Positions 34,438 through 43,794 of a stretch of 64,000 bases of DNA are shown piece by piece. Below the pieces are notes generated by a model. It was not told the DNA's origin and did not search any database. It worked only from the letters and a program-made list of their open reading frames with translations. The stretch lies in IMG/VR virus record IMGVR_UViG_3300033141_003726, positions 1 through 64,000 of that record; one strand, 5' to 3'. How positions within the stretch are numbered: the first letter of the stretch is position 1; the number at the start of each line of letters is the position of its first letter. A program made the position numbers and the translations under genes. The DNA is from a virus.

Positions 34438-34890
34438 ATGGGAAATAGTATGGAAAATAAAAAGATAATAGAAGAATTCAACAGGCTTCTTAAAGTAAGA
34501 CTCTATAAGCAAGGAGAAAATCAGTGGCGCCTTGTACCGGTGCAAAAACGTGATGGTACACAAATTAGAAGAGGAGAAATTATATTCAGAGGAGATGAAG
34601 AAAAGCTTAAATTACTTCTCCGTAGATTAAAAGCTAAAGATAATGAAACCGATCCGCCGTCGGTAAAGAATAGAACATATCAACAAATGATAGACGGAGC
34701 AAAGGATAAAAGCGATCCGTGGATTTGGATCGAACTAAAAGATTGGAATAAATATAGAAATAATAATAAGATAACTACTATGGAAAATTATAAAACTTTA
34801 AATCTTGAAATTAATAAACCGGTAAAAATAGAACAGAAAGACGGGGCTCTTATTTTAGAGAGAGGGGATAAAATACGTATATTACAATAA
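34438..34890 (+). CDS. Structural-region protein ending in the KGDKI module
   Basis: 150 residues. Residues 1-110 are a basic domain (WRLVPVQKRDGTQIRRGEII, DPWIWIELKDWNKY) without recognised family. Residues 120-149 are the dispersed module (INKPVKIEQKDGALILERGD, then KIRIL), with Arg for Lys before GDKI. A second ATG at 34450 is possible; neither has a good ribosome site. An internal ATG at 34780 directly before the module is not preceded by one either. Confidence 0.72.
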   Translation: MGNSMENKKIIEEFNRLLKVRLYKQGENQWRLVPVQKRDGTQIRRGEIIFRGDEEKLKLLLRRLKAKDNETDPPSVKNRTYQQMIDGAKDKSDPWIWIELKDWNKYRNNNKITTMENYKTLNLEINKPVKIEQKDGALILERGDKIRILQ

Positions 34891-34920
34891 AACAGAATAC
34901 ATAGGTGGATAATATTAATA

Positions 34921-35283
34921 ATGAAAGCTATATTTAAAGTTTATGAACAAGAGACATTGGAGAATTATTTTAAAAAAGAACTAACATGGACTCTTTCAGA
35001 AAAGTTAGAATATAATATTGCTATACAGAATCAAACAAAAATCATAAATTTTAGCGATATTGATAATATAAAACTTATACTTTTTTCAAGTACAAATAAT
35101 GAAATATTTAAAGTAAGAATTAGCACTTCTACAGATACTATAACATTTACAGTAGATGATATATTCTTATTTACCCCGACCGACTTAATGATAAATAGTA
35201 TAACAGAAATAGCATTGGTTGAGGAATTGGGCAATGAAGTAGAGGTAAAAACGATATTTTATGGAGAATTACAAGAAAGCTAA
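34921..35283 (+). CDS. Hypothetical protein, beta-rich
   Basis: 120 residues, rich in Thr, Ile and Asn with alternating strand-like patterns (LILFSSTNNEIFKVRISTST, TITFTVDDIFLF). Composition suggests a virion protein. Upstream is aggtgg, spaced 14 bases from the ATG. No family recognised. Confidence 0.68.
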   Translation: MKAIFKVYEQETLENYFKKELTWTLSEKLEYNIAIQNQTKIINFSDIDNIKLILFSSTNNEIFKVRISTSTDTITFTVDDIFLFTPTDLMINSITEIALVEELGNEVEVKTIFYGELQES

Positions 35284-35304
35284 ATTATAAAAAAGGATTA
35301 TAAT

Positions 35305-35553
35305 ATGACAGATATTGAAATTTTTTTACAAAGAAACATGGACAGGATGGATAGGGACACGTTGATAGGGGTGATGGCCGATAAATTTAATTTGAGCTTG
35401 GAACAAGCAGAAGAAATAATTATGGAAAGGGAAAAAATAAGAAAAAAAGAATCCCTTATAACAGTAACAAGATCTTTTTTAATAGAGACGAATAATATAG
35501 TTTTTGCTTTAGAAAAAGGGGATAAAATTAATATATTACATAGAGTTGAGTAA
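35305..35553 (+). CDS. Small protein ending in the KGDKI module
   Basis: 82 residues: a helical first half (LIGVMADKFNLSLEQAEEII, UBA-like in pattern) and then the dispersed module at 51-78 (LITVTRSFLIETNNIVFALE, KGDKINIL). A ribosome site (aaaagga) lies upstream. The TAA overlaps the next ATG (TAATG). This is the shortest carrier and suggests that the module is a tag or docking element. Confidence 0.75.
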   Translation: MTDIEIFLQRNMDRMDRDTLIGVMADKFNLSLEQAEEIIMEREKIRKKESLITVTRSFLIETNNIVFALEKGDKINILHRVE

Positions 35554-36530
35554 TGCCATTACCAGAACCAAGAAAAGATGAAAGTAAACAAGATTTTATT
35601 AGTAGATGTGCAGGAGACAGCACAATGAATAGTGAGTTTCCTGATCAAAAACAAAGACTTGCGGTTTGTTATAGTCAATGGAAAAAACAAAAAAAAGAAG
35701 AAATTATAAAACAAATAGAAAAGAAAAAAGAGAATGTAATTGAAATAACTAGACCGGTGAAAATAGAACAAAAAAATAAGATTATTTTCTTAGAAAAAGG
35801 GGATAAGATTACACTATTAGAAGTGTCTCCTTTAAGAGAGTTTAATAATTTTTTTATAGAAGCAAGTATTTCAAGTGATGCAATAATCGAATGGGATCAA
35901 AGGAATGATACCCCAACCTGGAAGAGGGGAATTTGGGGAAGTGGAACATGGAAAGAAGGAGATTGGGAAAATGGAACTTGGAAAGATGGAACTTGGAAAG
36001 ATGGAACTTGGGAACTTGGAATTTGGGAGAGGGGGACTTGGGAAGATGGTATTTGGGAAAGCGGTATTTGGAAAAGTGGGACTTGGAAAGATGGTACTTG
36101 GAAAGGTGGAACTTGGATAAAAGGAACCTGGGAATTCGGAACTTGGATAGAAGGAACCTGGAGAAAGGGTACTTGGAAAAATGGAGTTTGGAAGTATGGA
36201 ACTTGGTATGGTGGGATTTGGGAAGATGGAATTTGGATGTATGGAGTTTGGAATGATGGAATCTGGAAAAATGGGACTTGGAAAGATGGAACCTGGGAAA
36301 ATGGAACTTGGTTATACGGAACATGGGAAAGCGGAACTTGGAAAGATGGAACTTGGGAAAATGGAACTTGGAAAGATGGAACTTGGATCGACGGGGTATG
36401 GATAGACGGAATTTGGGAAGGTGGAGTATGGAAAGGTGGGAAAATATGGAATCCTAAAATAAGAAATTATGAATATAGCAACAAAAATCCATACGAATGT
36501 GAATGGAGTTTAAGTTATATGAAGAGGTGA
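35553..36530 (+). CDS. W-x-x-G solenoid protein with phage head-type N-terminus and KGDKI module
   Basis: 325 residues. Residues 1-44 carry PRKDESKQDFISRCAGD and FPDQKQRLAVCYSQW, a motif I know from N- or C-termini of many phage head-region proteins. Residues 61-89 are the KGDKI module. Residues 120-300 are about 36 W-x-x-G-x units, then the shared cap (GGKIWNPKIRNYEYSNKNPY). It physically links the dispersed module to the solenoid family, supporting a virion location for both. It overlaps the previous gene by one base (TAATG). Confidence 0.83.
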   Translation: MPLPEPRKDESKQDFISRCAGDSTMNSEFPDQKQRLAVCYSQWKKQKKEEIIKQIEKKKENVIEITRPVKIEQKNKIIFLEKGDKITLLEVSPLREFNNFFIEASISSDAIIEWDQRNDTPTWKRGIWGSGTWKEGDWENGTWKDGTWKDGTWELGIWERGTWEDGIWESGIWKSGTWKDGTWKGGTWIKGTWEFGTWIEGTWRKGTWKNGVWKYGTWYGGIWEDGIWMYGVWNDGIWKNGTWKDGTWENGTWLYGTWESGTWKDGTWENGTWKDGTWIDGVWIDGIWEGGVWKGGKIWNPKIRNYEYSNKNPYECEWSLSYMKR

Positions 36531-36538
36531 TTGTTATT

Positions 36539-37126
36539 ATGAATAAGAAAATAAAAAAAATTTCTCCATACGTACAAGAACTCGTAAAATTGACTGGCAA
36601 AAAGGTAAGTGAAATAGAAAAACTTTGGGATAAAGCAAAAAAAATTGCAAAAGATATGTACGGAATCGAAGAAAAAGATTTTAAAGAAACGCATTATAGA
36701 TTTATGGTTGATACAGTAAAAAACATGCTGGGATTTAATGAAAATAAGTCTCTTGTTGTTGAATTTATAAATTCAGAAAAATCAGCTAAAGAATTTATTC
36801 AAGAAGCTATTACTACAACAAGTGATTTTCCCCAACTTTGGAAAAGCCATATTAAATCGGAAGAAGATGAAGATGATGAAATAAATGTTGGTGAAGAAAT
36901 AGATAAAATTGTTAAACAAACAGAAATCGAAGATAATTATAATGACGGGTCAAATAAAAAAATAGTGTATGATATAGAACAATTAAAGAAATTTCCTATT
37001 GAGGAAGTATATAAAATAGAGGAAGGTATCACGATGGAAATTAAGCTGCCCAATGGAAAGCGAAAATATATTAAAGCGGAGTCGATAGAAAAAGCAAAAG
37101 AAGAAGGATGGTGTATAGGGGATTAG
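36539..37126 (+). CDS. Hypothetical acidic/helical protein
   Basis: 195 residues from ATG 36539, preceded by agaggtg. An earlier ATG in the frame lies inside the previous gene without a ribosome site. N-terminal helices (YVQELVKLTGKKVSEIEKLW) precede an acidic stretch (KSEEDEDDEINVGEEID near 109-125). The end (MEIKLPNGKRKYIKAESIEK) is like the small IKLPNGK motifs of other phage proteins. Function unknown. Confidence 0.7.
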   Translation: MNKKIKKISPYVQELVKLTGKKVSEIEKLWDKAKKIAKDMYGIEEKDFKETHYRFMVDTVKNMLGFNENKSLVVEFINSEKSAKEFIQEAITTTSDFPQLWKSHIKSEEDEDDEINVGEEIDKIVKQTEIEDNYNDGSNKKIVYDIEQLKKFPIEEVYKIEEGITMEIKLPNGKRKYIKAESIEKAKEEGWCIGD

Positions 37127-37150
37127 TTTAAAAAAATGTAAAAAAAGTAT

Positions 37151-37161
37151 ATATTAATAAT
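37151..37161 (+). promoter_or_regulatory. Variant late-promoter motif abutting a start codon
   Basis: ATATTAATAAT lies directly before ATG 37162, with no ribosome site. Weaker match (ATTAATA core). Confidence 0.35.
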
Positions 37162-37722
37162 ATGAAAAACACACTTGAAAAATATGTAGAATTTGTACAA
37201 GAGCAAATTCAAAAGTATCACAGATACTCCCAACTTATAAATTATGATGCCGGGGAAATAAATCCTGAAGCAATTAATACAGCACTTGCTCAATATAATG
37301 ACATATTACTTATGCTTATCTCAGAATACAATAGATTAAAAGCGGATGCGCATGATGTTGAGGTTGAATATCAAATATGGTGGGATGATAAATTTACTTC
37401 TATGCGTAGGCAATTAAACCCACCGGATATTGTTGCCTCTAAATGGCTTTCTAAGAGTGAAATAGAATCAGAAACTCGAGCTCAGTATTCTAAAGAATAT
37501 AGAGAATGGCAAGATAAATTATTTCAAGCACAACAGAAGAAAGCTTTTTTAGGACAATTATTGGACTCATGGAAAAAAATGGATTCAATTCTTATCACAA
37601 TTAGTACAAATCTAAGAGCAGAAATGCGTTCTCTATCACTTGATAATAGACTGATGTATAAAAAAGAAGAATTAGCGAGCTCTTCCACTCCAATAAGACG
37701 GGAAAAAATCATTAAAAAATAA
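37162..37722 (+). CDS. Hypothetical helical structural protein
   Basis: 186 residues, mostly helical with coiled-coil character (LAQYNDILLMLISEYNRLKA, FQAQQKKAFLGQLLDSWKKM) and ISTNLRAEMRSL near the end. I recall similar proteins between head and tail genes of large phages, but no role is known to me. No ribosome site precedes the ATG. Confidence 0.7.
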   Translation: MKNTLEKYVEFVQEQIQKYHRYSQLINYDAGEINPEAINTALAQYNDILLMLISEYNRLKADAHDVEVEYQIWWDDKFTSMRRQLNPPDIVASKWLSKSEIESETRAQYSKEYREWQDKLFQAQQKKAFLGQLLDSWKKMDSILITISTNLRAEMRSLSLDNRLMYKKEELASSSTPIRREKIIKK

Positions 37723-37727
37723 TTGTA

Positions 37728-37766
37728 AACCTATTACTAATATACTATAGACATTAGAAATAGGTT
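37728..37766 (+). promoter_or_regulatory. Late-promoter motif inside a perfect 8-bp inverted repeat near the ribosome site
   Basis: AACCTATT (37728-37735) and AATAGGTT (37759-37766) flank ACTAATATACT (37736-37746). The right arm contains the AGGT in front of GTG 37773. Confidence 0.6.
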
Positions 37767-37772
37767 AGCTTA

Positions 37773-38291
37773 GTGGGGTATCAAGATAAAATTTCCTCTA
37801 CATTTGCGCAATGGACTCGCAATATAAACGATTATAAAATCCAGCAAAGTGGATTTGAAGGTCAAGTTATTCGTCTTAAGACAACAGCAAACATGTACGG
37901 GGACGAAACAGAGTGGGAAATAGTTTCTCATGACATTGTAACTGTTTCACTTTCTATTCCAGGTGAGATTCCTTTAACAAGATTGCGAAAGGACGTAACT
38001 GAAGAAGTTCCAGAAATTAAAAATGTTTTTCTTTACGATATATTGCCTATTACAGGCAGTTCACGTTTTGAAGATAATATAGAGAAAGATGATTTACTTA
38101 TACATAAAATATATACTGAAAGGGAAAAAGATTCATACTATCTTGTACTTAAAGTATCTGAAATTCAAGGGAATATATCAATTAAGCAACTTATTAGAAA
38201 ATCTTTTTCTTGTGCTCCATATAATGGATCCCTTCCACAAAAGGTACAAGATATTATCGATAGTTATATAGAAGATGAGGATAAAATATAA
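37773..38291 (+). CDS. Putative neck or tail-completion protein
   Basis: 172 residues from GTG 37773. Beta-rich, with FEGQVIRLKTTANMYGDETE, VTVSLSIPGEIPLTRL and KNVFLYDILPITG. Genes of this size at this place in T4-like phages encode neck or tail-terminator proteins, but I cannot match it to gp14, gp15 or gp3. Overlaps the next gene by one base (TAATG). Confidence 0.65.
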   Translation: MGYQDKISSTFAQWTRNINDYKIQQSGFEGQVIRLKTTANMYGDETEWEIVSHDIVTVSLSIPGEIPLTRLRKDVTEEVPEIKNVFLYDILPITGSSRFEDNIEKDDLLIHKIYTEREKDSYYLVLKVSEIQGNISIKQLIRKSFSCAPYNGSLPQKVQDIIDSYIEDEDKI

Positions 38292-39706
38292 TGACTACAG
38301 GGGAAAAATTAAAAAAAAATTTAGGTCTTGAAAAATTAAAATATGTTAAAATAAGTAGGGCAGTTTTGTCTTCGTATAGAATTTTATTTGTTTGGTACGA
38401 TAGTTACAGGCCTACAATGCCTATAACCAATCACAGAATAAAAAAGTTTCCGTGGATAGCTCATATTTTTCATGGAACCGACTTATACCACAATACAAAT
38501 AAAATAACAGTTTTTACTCCAGCTATTAATATAGAGGATTATAATGGTGCTATTAGAGGGTCACTAATTATTCCTGTTAATCTAGCGGGGGATAGATTTA
38601 TTAATAAGAAACAATTTACAAAAATTTTTGAAAGTAAATTGAATGAGAAGTTTGTTGATTATATCAAAAGCGTATTCAATAATAAAGAGTATACAATTTA
38701 TGTAAACCCCACTGCTAAAGAAGTAAAAGAAATACATAAAGAAGACCCTGATAATCCGGGAATGCGGGGCATATTCCTTTCAAATATTAATAAAGTATTC
38801 GTTGCTAATTCAAATTTGTTACATAAAAGTATAAAAAACTATTTAGAAAAGCTTTATTCTCCTCTTAATCTTAATGAATATGGATTATATTTCACAACTG
38901 ATAGCAGAATAGAAACAATAATAATAGAATGTATAAGCGATGACGCATTTAAAGAATTTGTATCTAGTGATTTTTATAATAAATTTCTTTTAAATTATGA
39001 AATCGAGTTAAAAGAAGTGCTACTTGAGAAACAATCTATATTACTTGGAGAGAGGGCTTTAAAAGAATTTGTAACACTTAATGATTTAAAAAGTGTTGAT
39101 ACTATTAGTAATTTTACACAAGTATGGAGAAAAGATAGGAATCGAGTTATGGGCGCAGAGAATATAACTGCTAAACTTATTGATTGTGTTATAGATGAAG
39201 CTGATAGAAGTGTTACATTTCAATTTCTTACTGAAGCGACAGAATTGGGGAATAAAGAACCAAACGATAATATAAATAGCCCATACAGATTTTATCCGGG
39301 GCCTAAAGGGGAAGTTGATCCCGAGACTTTTAAAATAAAGCGTAATAGAAGCAGAACGTATGAAATACAAATTAAAATACTTGAATTTTTTGATTGGCTA
39401 GATGCATTTGAAGGTGAAAAAATAGGACGAAAAGAAATAAATGAAATTTTAGAAGTAAGTAATGTACAAATATTTAGTACAAGCCCATCTTTTCATTGGC
39501 AAGGGATGAATTATAATCTTTCTCAAATAGATGCAAGTATATATCCAACTGACATTCCAAATTCAGTATGGGGGCCACGACATGGCGATCCTAGTGGATA
39601 TTTTCTTGACAAACACACTTATGGATTACTAAGACAAATTTCATTTTTTGCACAACAAATGGGAAGTATGTTAACTGGTAAACTTCAAAGAAGAGGGCTA
39701 ATATAA
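38291..39706 (+). CDS. Large structural protein of unknown type
   Basis: 471 residues. The C-terminal third has FSTSPSFHWQGMNYNLSQID and WGPRHGDPSGYFLDKHTYGL, which I recall from uncharacterised proteins of other large phages. The start overlaps the previous stop. The central region is mixed alpha/beta without catalytic motifs. It precedes the AAA-type ATPase group. Confidence 0.72.
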   Translation: MTTGEKLKKNLGLEKLKYVKISRAVLSSYRILFVWYDSYRPTMPITNHRIKKFPWIAHIFHGTDLYHNTNKITVFTPAINIEDYNGAIRGSLIIPVNLAGDRFINKKQFTKIFESKLNEKFVDYIKSVFNNKEYTIYVNPTAKEVKEIHKEDPDNPGMRGIFLSNINKVFVANSNLLHKSIKNYLEKLYSPLNLNEYGLYFTTDSRIETIIIECISDDAFKEFVSSDFYNKFLLNYEIELKEVLLEKQSILLGERALKEFVTLNDLKSVDTISNFTQVWRKDRNRVMGAENITAKLIDCVIDEADRSVTFQFLTEATELGNKEPNDNINSPYRFYPGPKGEVDPETFKIKRNRSRTYEIQIKILEFFDWLDAFEGEKIGRKEINEILEVSNVQIFSTSPSFHWQGMNYNLSQIDASIYPTDIPNSVWGPRHGDPSGYFLDKHTYGLLRQISFFAQQMGSMLTGKLQRRGLI

Positions 39707-39781
39707 TATTTTAAGATTTTTTTACTAAAATATCATAGGAATATAATATTTAAAATTGTTATAATAGAGAGGATAAGAATA

Positions 39782-40357
39782 ATGATCAATATTATAAGAG
39801 AAATTAGATTTAGCAAATACTTTCCTTTTGTGGTTAATAAAGATTCGTTGAAACATTTTCAAGCAAATTTTAAACTAGATCCGTCTATTGTACAGATACA
39901 AAATGACGAAGGCGAATGGGTGAGCTTAGATACTATAATAGATAAAGAAAAAGGGCTGAAATATACTGTAGATATTAAAAAGGTGTCTGGAGGCAAACGA
40001 GTACCGGTTAATCGAGGTAATATTATAGACGAGATAAAAGTTTTTGTACATGTAGTTACTTTTTCAAATGATTTTACAACTATGAGGAATTTAAAAGGCA
40101 ATTTTGGCATTATGGTTTTTTCAACTGTTGCCAGAATTTTAATAGAGTTTCAAAAGAGGTATTCAACGCAATTTCAATGTTTTACATTTACTCCAGCACA
40201 TCCTAAATTAGAAGGTGTTTATGAAATATTAGCTAGAGAATCCGAAAAACAAGGAGACCTGGTATATATAAATAGTAATATTGGAAGATCATCAAAAAAA
40301 TGGTATTTATTAAATAAGAAACTTTGGAAAAAATATACACAAATTAAAGGAGTTTAA
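39782..40357 (+). CDS. Hypothetical protein upstream of the ATPase
   Basis: 191 residues with N-terminus INIIREIRFSKYF, similar to the first residues of several neighbours. Contains RMSN-free mixed strands (VFVHVVTFSNDFTTMRNLKG) and FQCFTFTPAHPKLEGVYEIL. A weak promoter variant (TTACTAAAATA, 39722-39732) lies upstream. Two bases separate its stop from the next ATG, so the two products may act together. Confidence 0.7.
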   Translation: MINIIREIRFSKYFPFVVNKDSLKHFQANFKLDPSIVQIQNDEGEWVSLDTIIDKEKGLKYTVDIKKVSGGKRVPVNRGNIIDEIKVFVHVVTFSNDFTTMRNLKGNFGIMVFSTVARILIEFQKRYSTQFQCFTFTPAHPKLEGVYEILARESEKQGDLVYINSNIGRSSKKWYLLNKKLWKKYTQIKGV

Positions 40358-40359
40358 TT

Positions 40360-41913
40360 ATGAGATTTATAACACGAGAGATAAGATCTCTAGCGAAGAT
40401 TCATCCTAGAAGGATTGATGAAGCTTTTCAAGTTCATTCGTTAAAAAAAGCAGCTAAGAATATATTCAGTTATCTAGGTAAAAAGGTAGGTTGGCGAGAA
40501 CTTGTTGGTATATCTGAAGATATAATGGTTCCAACATATTATTCGTTAACAGGTATAGGTAATTTTGTAGGATTTGAAGCATATCTTACTTCTGGTGGAA
40601 AAATAAGATTGGATTTTTCTATTAAAGATGGATCAGGAAAAGTATATTCAGTATCGTGGTTTGAAAAACCTGCTAGAAAAGCAACTAAATATATTAAAAT
40701 TCCCCCGCAATTTAACATAGTTGAAGTGTTAGATCATGTAATTGTCGCATTAACTGGTGAATATAGTCAATTGTTTTCAGAATCTATTTCTTTCAGAGAA
40801 AGAGTTAGAAAATTTGATTTTGTAAGAGAGTGGTTGACGAACACTCCAGATAAAGGACGAATCTATAGTGAAATTAAGAGAAGAGGAACCGATTGGGACG
40901 GTTTATTAGTTCAATATTATGAATATCACGAGTCTAAAGGGCAACCGCGTTCTAAAGTGAGCTTAAATAAAGTAACTTTTCAAGTTTATTGTAGTAAAAT
41001 TTTCAAGGAGGAGGGGCAAGAAAATTTAAGTAATAGTATACCTCATGTAAATGTTTCGGCTGGGGTAGAAGAACAAGCGGTTAGTAGCGATGTTGAGTCA
41101 GAAAACCTATTCCAAAATGAGCTTTTAGAAAATGAGCATATTGAAAAATTTGAGTATTTAAAATTTCAATTATATAATATTAAAAACGGGGATCCGAATA
41201 CGTTATCTTTATATATTTATGGGAGAGGTGGAATTGGAAAAAGCTACTGGGCAAAAAAGATATTAGGCGATTTACCCAATACTTATTATACTAAAGGCAA
41301 GATAAAAGGATATCAAGGCCTTCTTCAATTGCTCTACGATCATAAAGATAATGAAATATTGATATTAGATGATATAATTAGCAAAGAGGATATGAAAAAT
41401 ACCACAATTGAAAACATTTTAAAAGCTGTACTAGATCCAGAACCTCCTAGACGAGTAAAAGTTGAAAGAAGGATACCTAGTTCAGAAATAAGTTCTGCAG
41501 AAGCTCCGATATCAGGTGAAGAGGACATAGTTGATTTTACATCTGAACAAGGAATAATTGTTGAAGATAATTTATATAATTTTGAATTTAATTCAAGAGT
41601 AGTTTTTATTACAAATTATCCTGAAAAACCGCAAGCCTTTGGTGACCGTGTTTTAAGTATATCTATGTTATTTTCTGATACGCAAGTGGCCGATATTATA
41701 AAAAACGTTTTGGATAAAATTGAACCCGTAGATGTAGGAATAGAGAATAAACAATTTATTCTAAATTGGTTGCAAGAAAGATATAGAGGAAGACGTAAAT
41801 TACAACAATTGAGTTTTCGTGTTTTTCAAAAGGTGTTGAGCATATATATGGGTGCTAAACATCTGGGTGGGAATAAATGGCAGAAATGGGCTTTTTATGA
41901 ATTAGCTTCATAA
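40360..41913 (+). CDS. AAA-type ATPase of unknown role
   Basis: 517 residues. N-terminal ~230 residues are an unrecognised domain, then a linker. The ATPase core has Walker A YGRGGIGKSYW near 286-296, Walker B EILILDDIIS near 332-341, and a sensor-1-like FNSRVVFITNY near 408-418, followed by a DR pair. The C-terminal part is basic (YRGRRKLQQLSFRVFQKVLS). It lies between the two solenoid clusters. Possibilities include a chaperone or remodelling ATPase for virion assembly; nothing in sequence decides. Confidence 0.78.
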   Translation: MRFITREIRSLAKIHPRRIDEAFQVHSLKKAAKNIFSYLGKKVGWRELVGISEDIMVPTYYSLTGIGNFVGFEAYLTSGGKIRLDFSIKDGSGKVYSVSWFEKPARKATKYIKIPPQFNIVEVLDHVIVALTGEYSQLFSESISFRERVRKFDFVREWLTNTPDKGRIYSEIKRRGTDWDGLLVQYYEYHESKGQPRSKVSLNKVTFQVYCSKIFKEEGQENLSNSIPHVNVSAGVEEQAVSSDVESENLFQNELLENEHIEKFEYLKFQLYNIKNGDPNTLSLYIYGRGGIGKSYWAKKILGDLPNTYYTKGKIKGYQGLLQLLYDHKDNEILILDDIISKEDMKNTTIENILKAVLDPEPPRRVKVERRIPSSEISSAEAPISGEEDIVDFTSEQGIIVEDNLYNFEFNSRVVFITNYPEKPQAFGDRVLSISMLFSDTQVADIIKNVLDKIEPVDVGIENKQFILNWLQERYRGRRKLQQLSFRVFQKVLSIYMGAKHLGGNKWQKWAFYELAS

Positions 41914-41930
41914 AATCAAAGAGAAAAAAA

Positions 41931-42284
41931 GTGAAAAGAAAATTAGAAATTTATATGTATAGTAACAACTGGGTTTTTGATGAACCAGGGGTTTGTGAAA
42001 AAGAACCGTTTGTTATGGGCAGTTCAGAAATTATAACAAATGTAGCAAAGAAAAAAGGTATTAAAAATTTACGAGAGAAAGTTTTGTTACTTATATTTAG
42101 CGATTCTCCTTTTCAAGGGGCAGATTGTAAATTATTTTGGGATGGTGAATCTTTAAATGGTAATTGGTATGTCAACTCTGAAACAAATGAAAAAGGATGG
42201 CTATGTCCGGTGTTATTATATTATTTTAATAAAGCACCAGAGAATATTTATTTTTCTGTAGAAGAAAAAATAAATTGTTATTAG
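41931..42284 (+). CDS. DUF6717-like small protein
   Basis: 117 residues from GTG 41931. NWVFDEPGVCEKEPFVMGSS, LLLIFSDSPFQGADCKLFW and GNWYVNSETNEKGWLCPVLL followed by YYFNKAPENIYF match what I remember of DUF6717, a small family of unknown function. Nothing suggests a direct role in virion assembly. It sits just before the second solenoid cluster. Confidence 0.72.
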   Translation: MKRKLEIYMYSNNWVFDEPGVCEKEPFVMGSSEIITNVAKKKGIKNLREKVLLLIFSDSPFQGADCKLFWDGESLNGNWYVNSETNEKGWLCPVLLYYFNKAPENIYFSVEEKINCY

Positions 42285-42303
42285 CAAACAAGGGGATTGA
42301 TTG

Positions 42304-43776
42304 ATGATCATTATAAGAAAATTAAATGAATATTTATCAGGATTTGATTATCGTCTTCCTGATGACCCCGAATTGATTTTATACGATTTCTATTTCTTAA
42401 CTACTTACGGGAACGATATAGAAACAAATATGCCTGAGGCGGACTTCGCAATAAAGGAGGCTTCTGATAAAATTGTAGAGAGTCTTCATGCCCACATGTT
42501 AAAGGCAGTAAAATATGCGCTATGTAGTGAAATTAGACATATTTTCGATGGATTAAGAGATATTGAATCTCTTGAAGAATTAGCAAAAATGGATAAAAAA
42601 ATAAATAGATTTGTTAATTCATATTCTAGAAATTATGAATTAAGTACTGGTATTGATCTTACGAATCGAGAACTTCGAGGTGTACTTACAAAAGAAACAG
42701 AATCAAGCAGACTAGCCTCTTATGAAGCTATTATTGAAACACAAAAAGAATTAAATATGACAAATATGGAATTGGCTAAAATTTTTAGTAGCCTGTTTTT
42801 AGAATTAGATTGGAAACGTGATTACGGGGGAAGAGCTTGGGATATGATAGTTGATGGATATAAAATGCTTCTGAAAGCTAAGAGGAAAAATGAAAAAATC
42901 ATTGCCATCGATCACACTTATGATTTACAGCATAATACTGATACGGTTTTTAATAAACTGCAGATATACTATAAAGATAGCTCTGGATATGGGTGGATTA
43001 GAAGAGCGTTAAATTGGAAAAAGGATGTAGAAGATATTCGTTTTTTTTATGAAAAAGTATCACCTCAACTACGGAGAATAGTAGCTTTTATAGCGTATAA
43101 TGTGTACGGACTTACAATGGAAGATAAATCTTATCAGCATAGAGTTTGGACAGGCGGAATTTGGGCGGGGGGAACTTGGAATGATGGAATTTGGAAAAAT
43201 GGGATTTGGAAAGATGGAACTTGGAATGACGGGGCTTGGATTAACGGAACCTGGGAGAAAGGAGCCTGGAGAAATGGAATTTGGAAAAATGGAATATGGC
43301 AAAATGGAACCTGGGAGCTTGGAACCTGGGAAAATGGTACTTGGGAATATGGAATTTGGGAAAACGGTACTTGGAAATATGGAACTTGGTTTTACGGAAC
43401 TTGGAAAAATGGAACTTGGGAAGACGGGGAATGGAAAGATGGGGTCTGGGAATATGGAGTTTGGAAAAATGGAGTTTGGAAGTATGGAACTTGGTATAAT
43501 GGAACCTGGGAAAACGGGACTCGAGAAAGTGGAACATGGCTAGAAGGGGTTTGGAAAAATGGAGTTTGGGAAGATGGTACTTGGTTGTATGGAGTTTGGA
43601 AAGATGGGGTTTGGAATGATGGAATCTGGGAAAATGGGATTTGGGAAGATGGAATTTGGAGAAACGGAGCTTGGGAGGGTGGCAAAATATGGAATCCTAA
43701 AACAAGAGAATATGAATATAGTAATAAAAACCCATACAAGTGTGAATGGAGTTTAAGCTATAGAAAAGAGCGATAA
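42304..43776 (+). CDS. W-x-x-G solenoid protein, family B (DLQHN domain), copy 1
   Basis: 490 residues from ATG 42304, with aagggg upstream; the TTG just before is less likely. Residues 1-280 are the family B domain: YRLPDDPELILYDFYFLTTY, ETNMPEADFAIKEA, IIAIDHTYDLQHNTDTVFNK, QLRRIVAFIAYNVYGLTME. I recall the IDH..DLQHNT segment from other large-phage proteins. The linker EDKSYQHRVW then leads to about 36 W-x-x-G-x units, one broken by Trp to Arg (NGTRESG near 43520). The cap is GGKIWNPKTREYEYSNKNPY. It lacks an internal segment (LDFLLDDRS) present in the other four copies. Confidence 0.84.
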   Translation: MIIIRKLNEYLSGFDYRLPDDPELILYDFYFLTTYGNDIETNMPEADFAIKEASDKIVESLHAHMLKAVKYALCSEIRHIFDGLRDIESLEELAKMDKKINRFVNSYSRNYELSTGIDLTNRELRGVLTKETESSRLASYEAIIETQKELNMTNMELAKIFSSLFLELDWKRDYGGRAWDMIVDGYKMLLKAKRKNEKIIAIDHTYDLQHNTDTVFNKLQIYYKDSSGYGWIRRALNWKKDVEDIRFFYEKVSPQLRRIVAFIAYNVYGLTMEDKSYQHRVWTGGIWAGGTWNDGIWKNGIWKDGTWNDGAWINGTWEKGAWRNGIWKNGIWQNGTWELGTWENGTWEYGIWENGTWKYGTWFYGTWKNGTWEDGEWKDGVWEYGVWKNGVWKYGTWYNGTWENGTRESGTWLEGVWKNGVWEDGTWLYGVWKDGVWNDGIWENGIWEDGIWRNGAWEGGKIWNPKTREYEYSNKNPYKCEWSLSYRKER

Positions 43777-43794
43777 AACAAAGGTCTGTCAGCA

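Larger units (their letters stand above)
26612..36450 (+). repeat. First cluster of 15-bp coding repeats (W-x-x-G-x units)
   Basis: Eight arrays of tandem 15-base units near GGAACTTGGAAAGAT encode G-[TIV]-W-[KE]-[DN]. Approximate arrays: 26612-26845, 27656-28170, 28984-29484, 30280-30640, 31198-31455, 32629-33085, 33895-34300, 35912-36450. They hold about 17-36 units each in intact genes. The unit is purine-rich and so lacks stops in most other frames on both strands. Every array ends in the same cap-coding sequence. Confidence 0.9.

Noticed and set aside
36503-36538. Upstream ATG for the 36539 gene
   Set aside because: It lies inside the cap of the preceding repeat gene; gaggtg before ATG 36539 decides the start.
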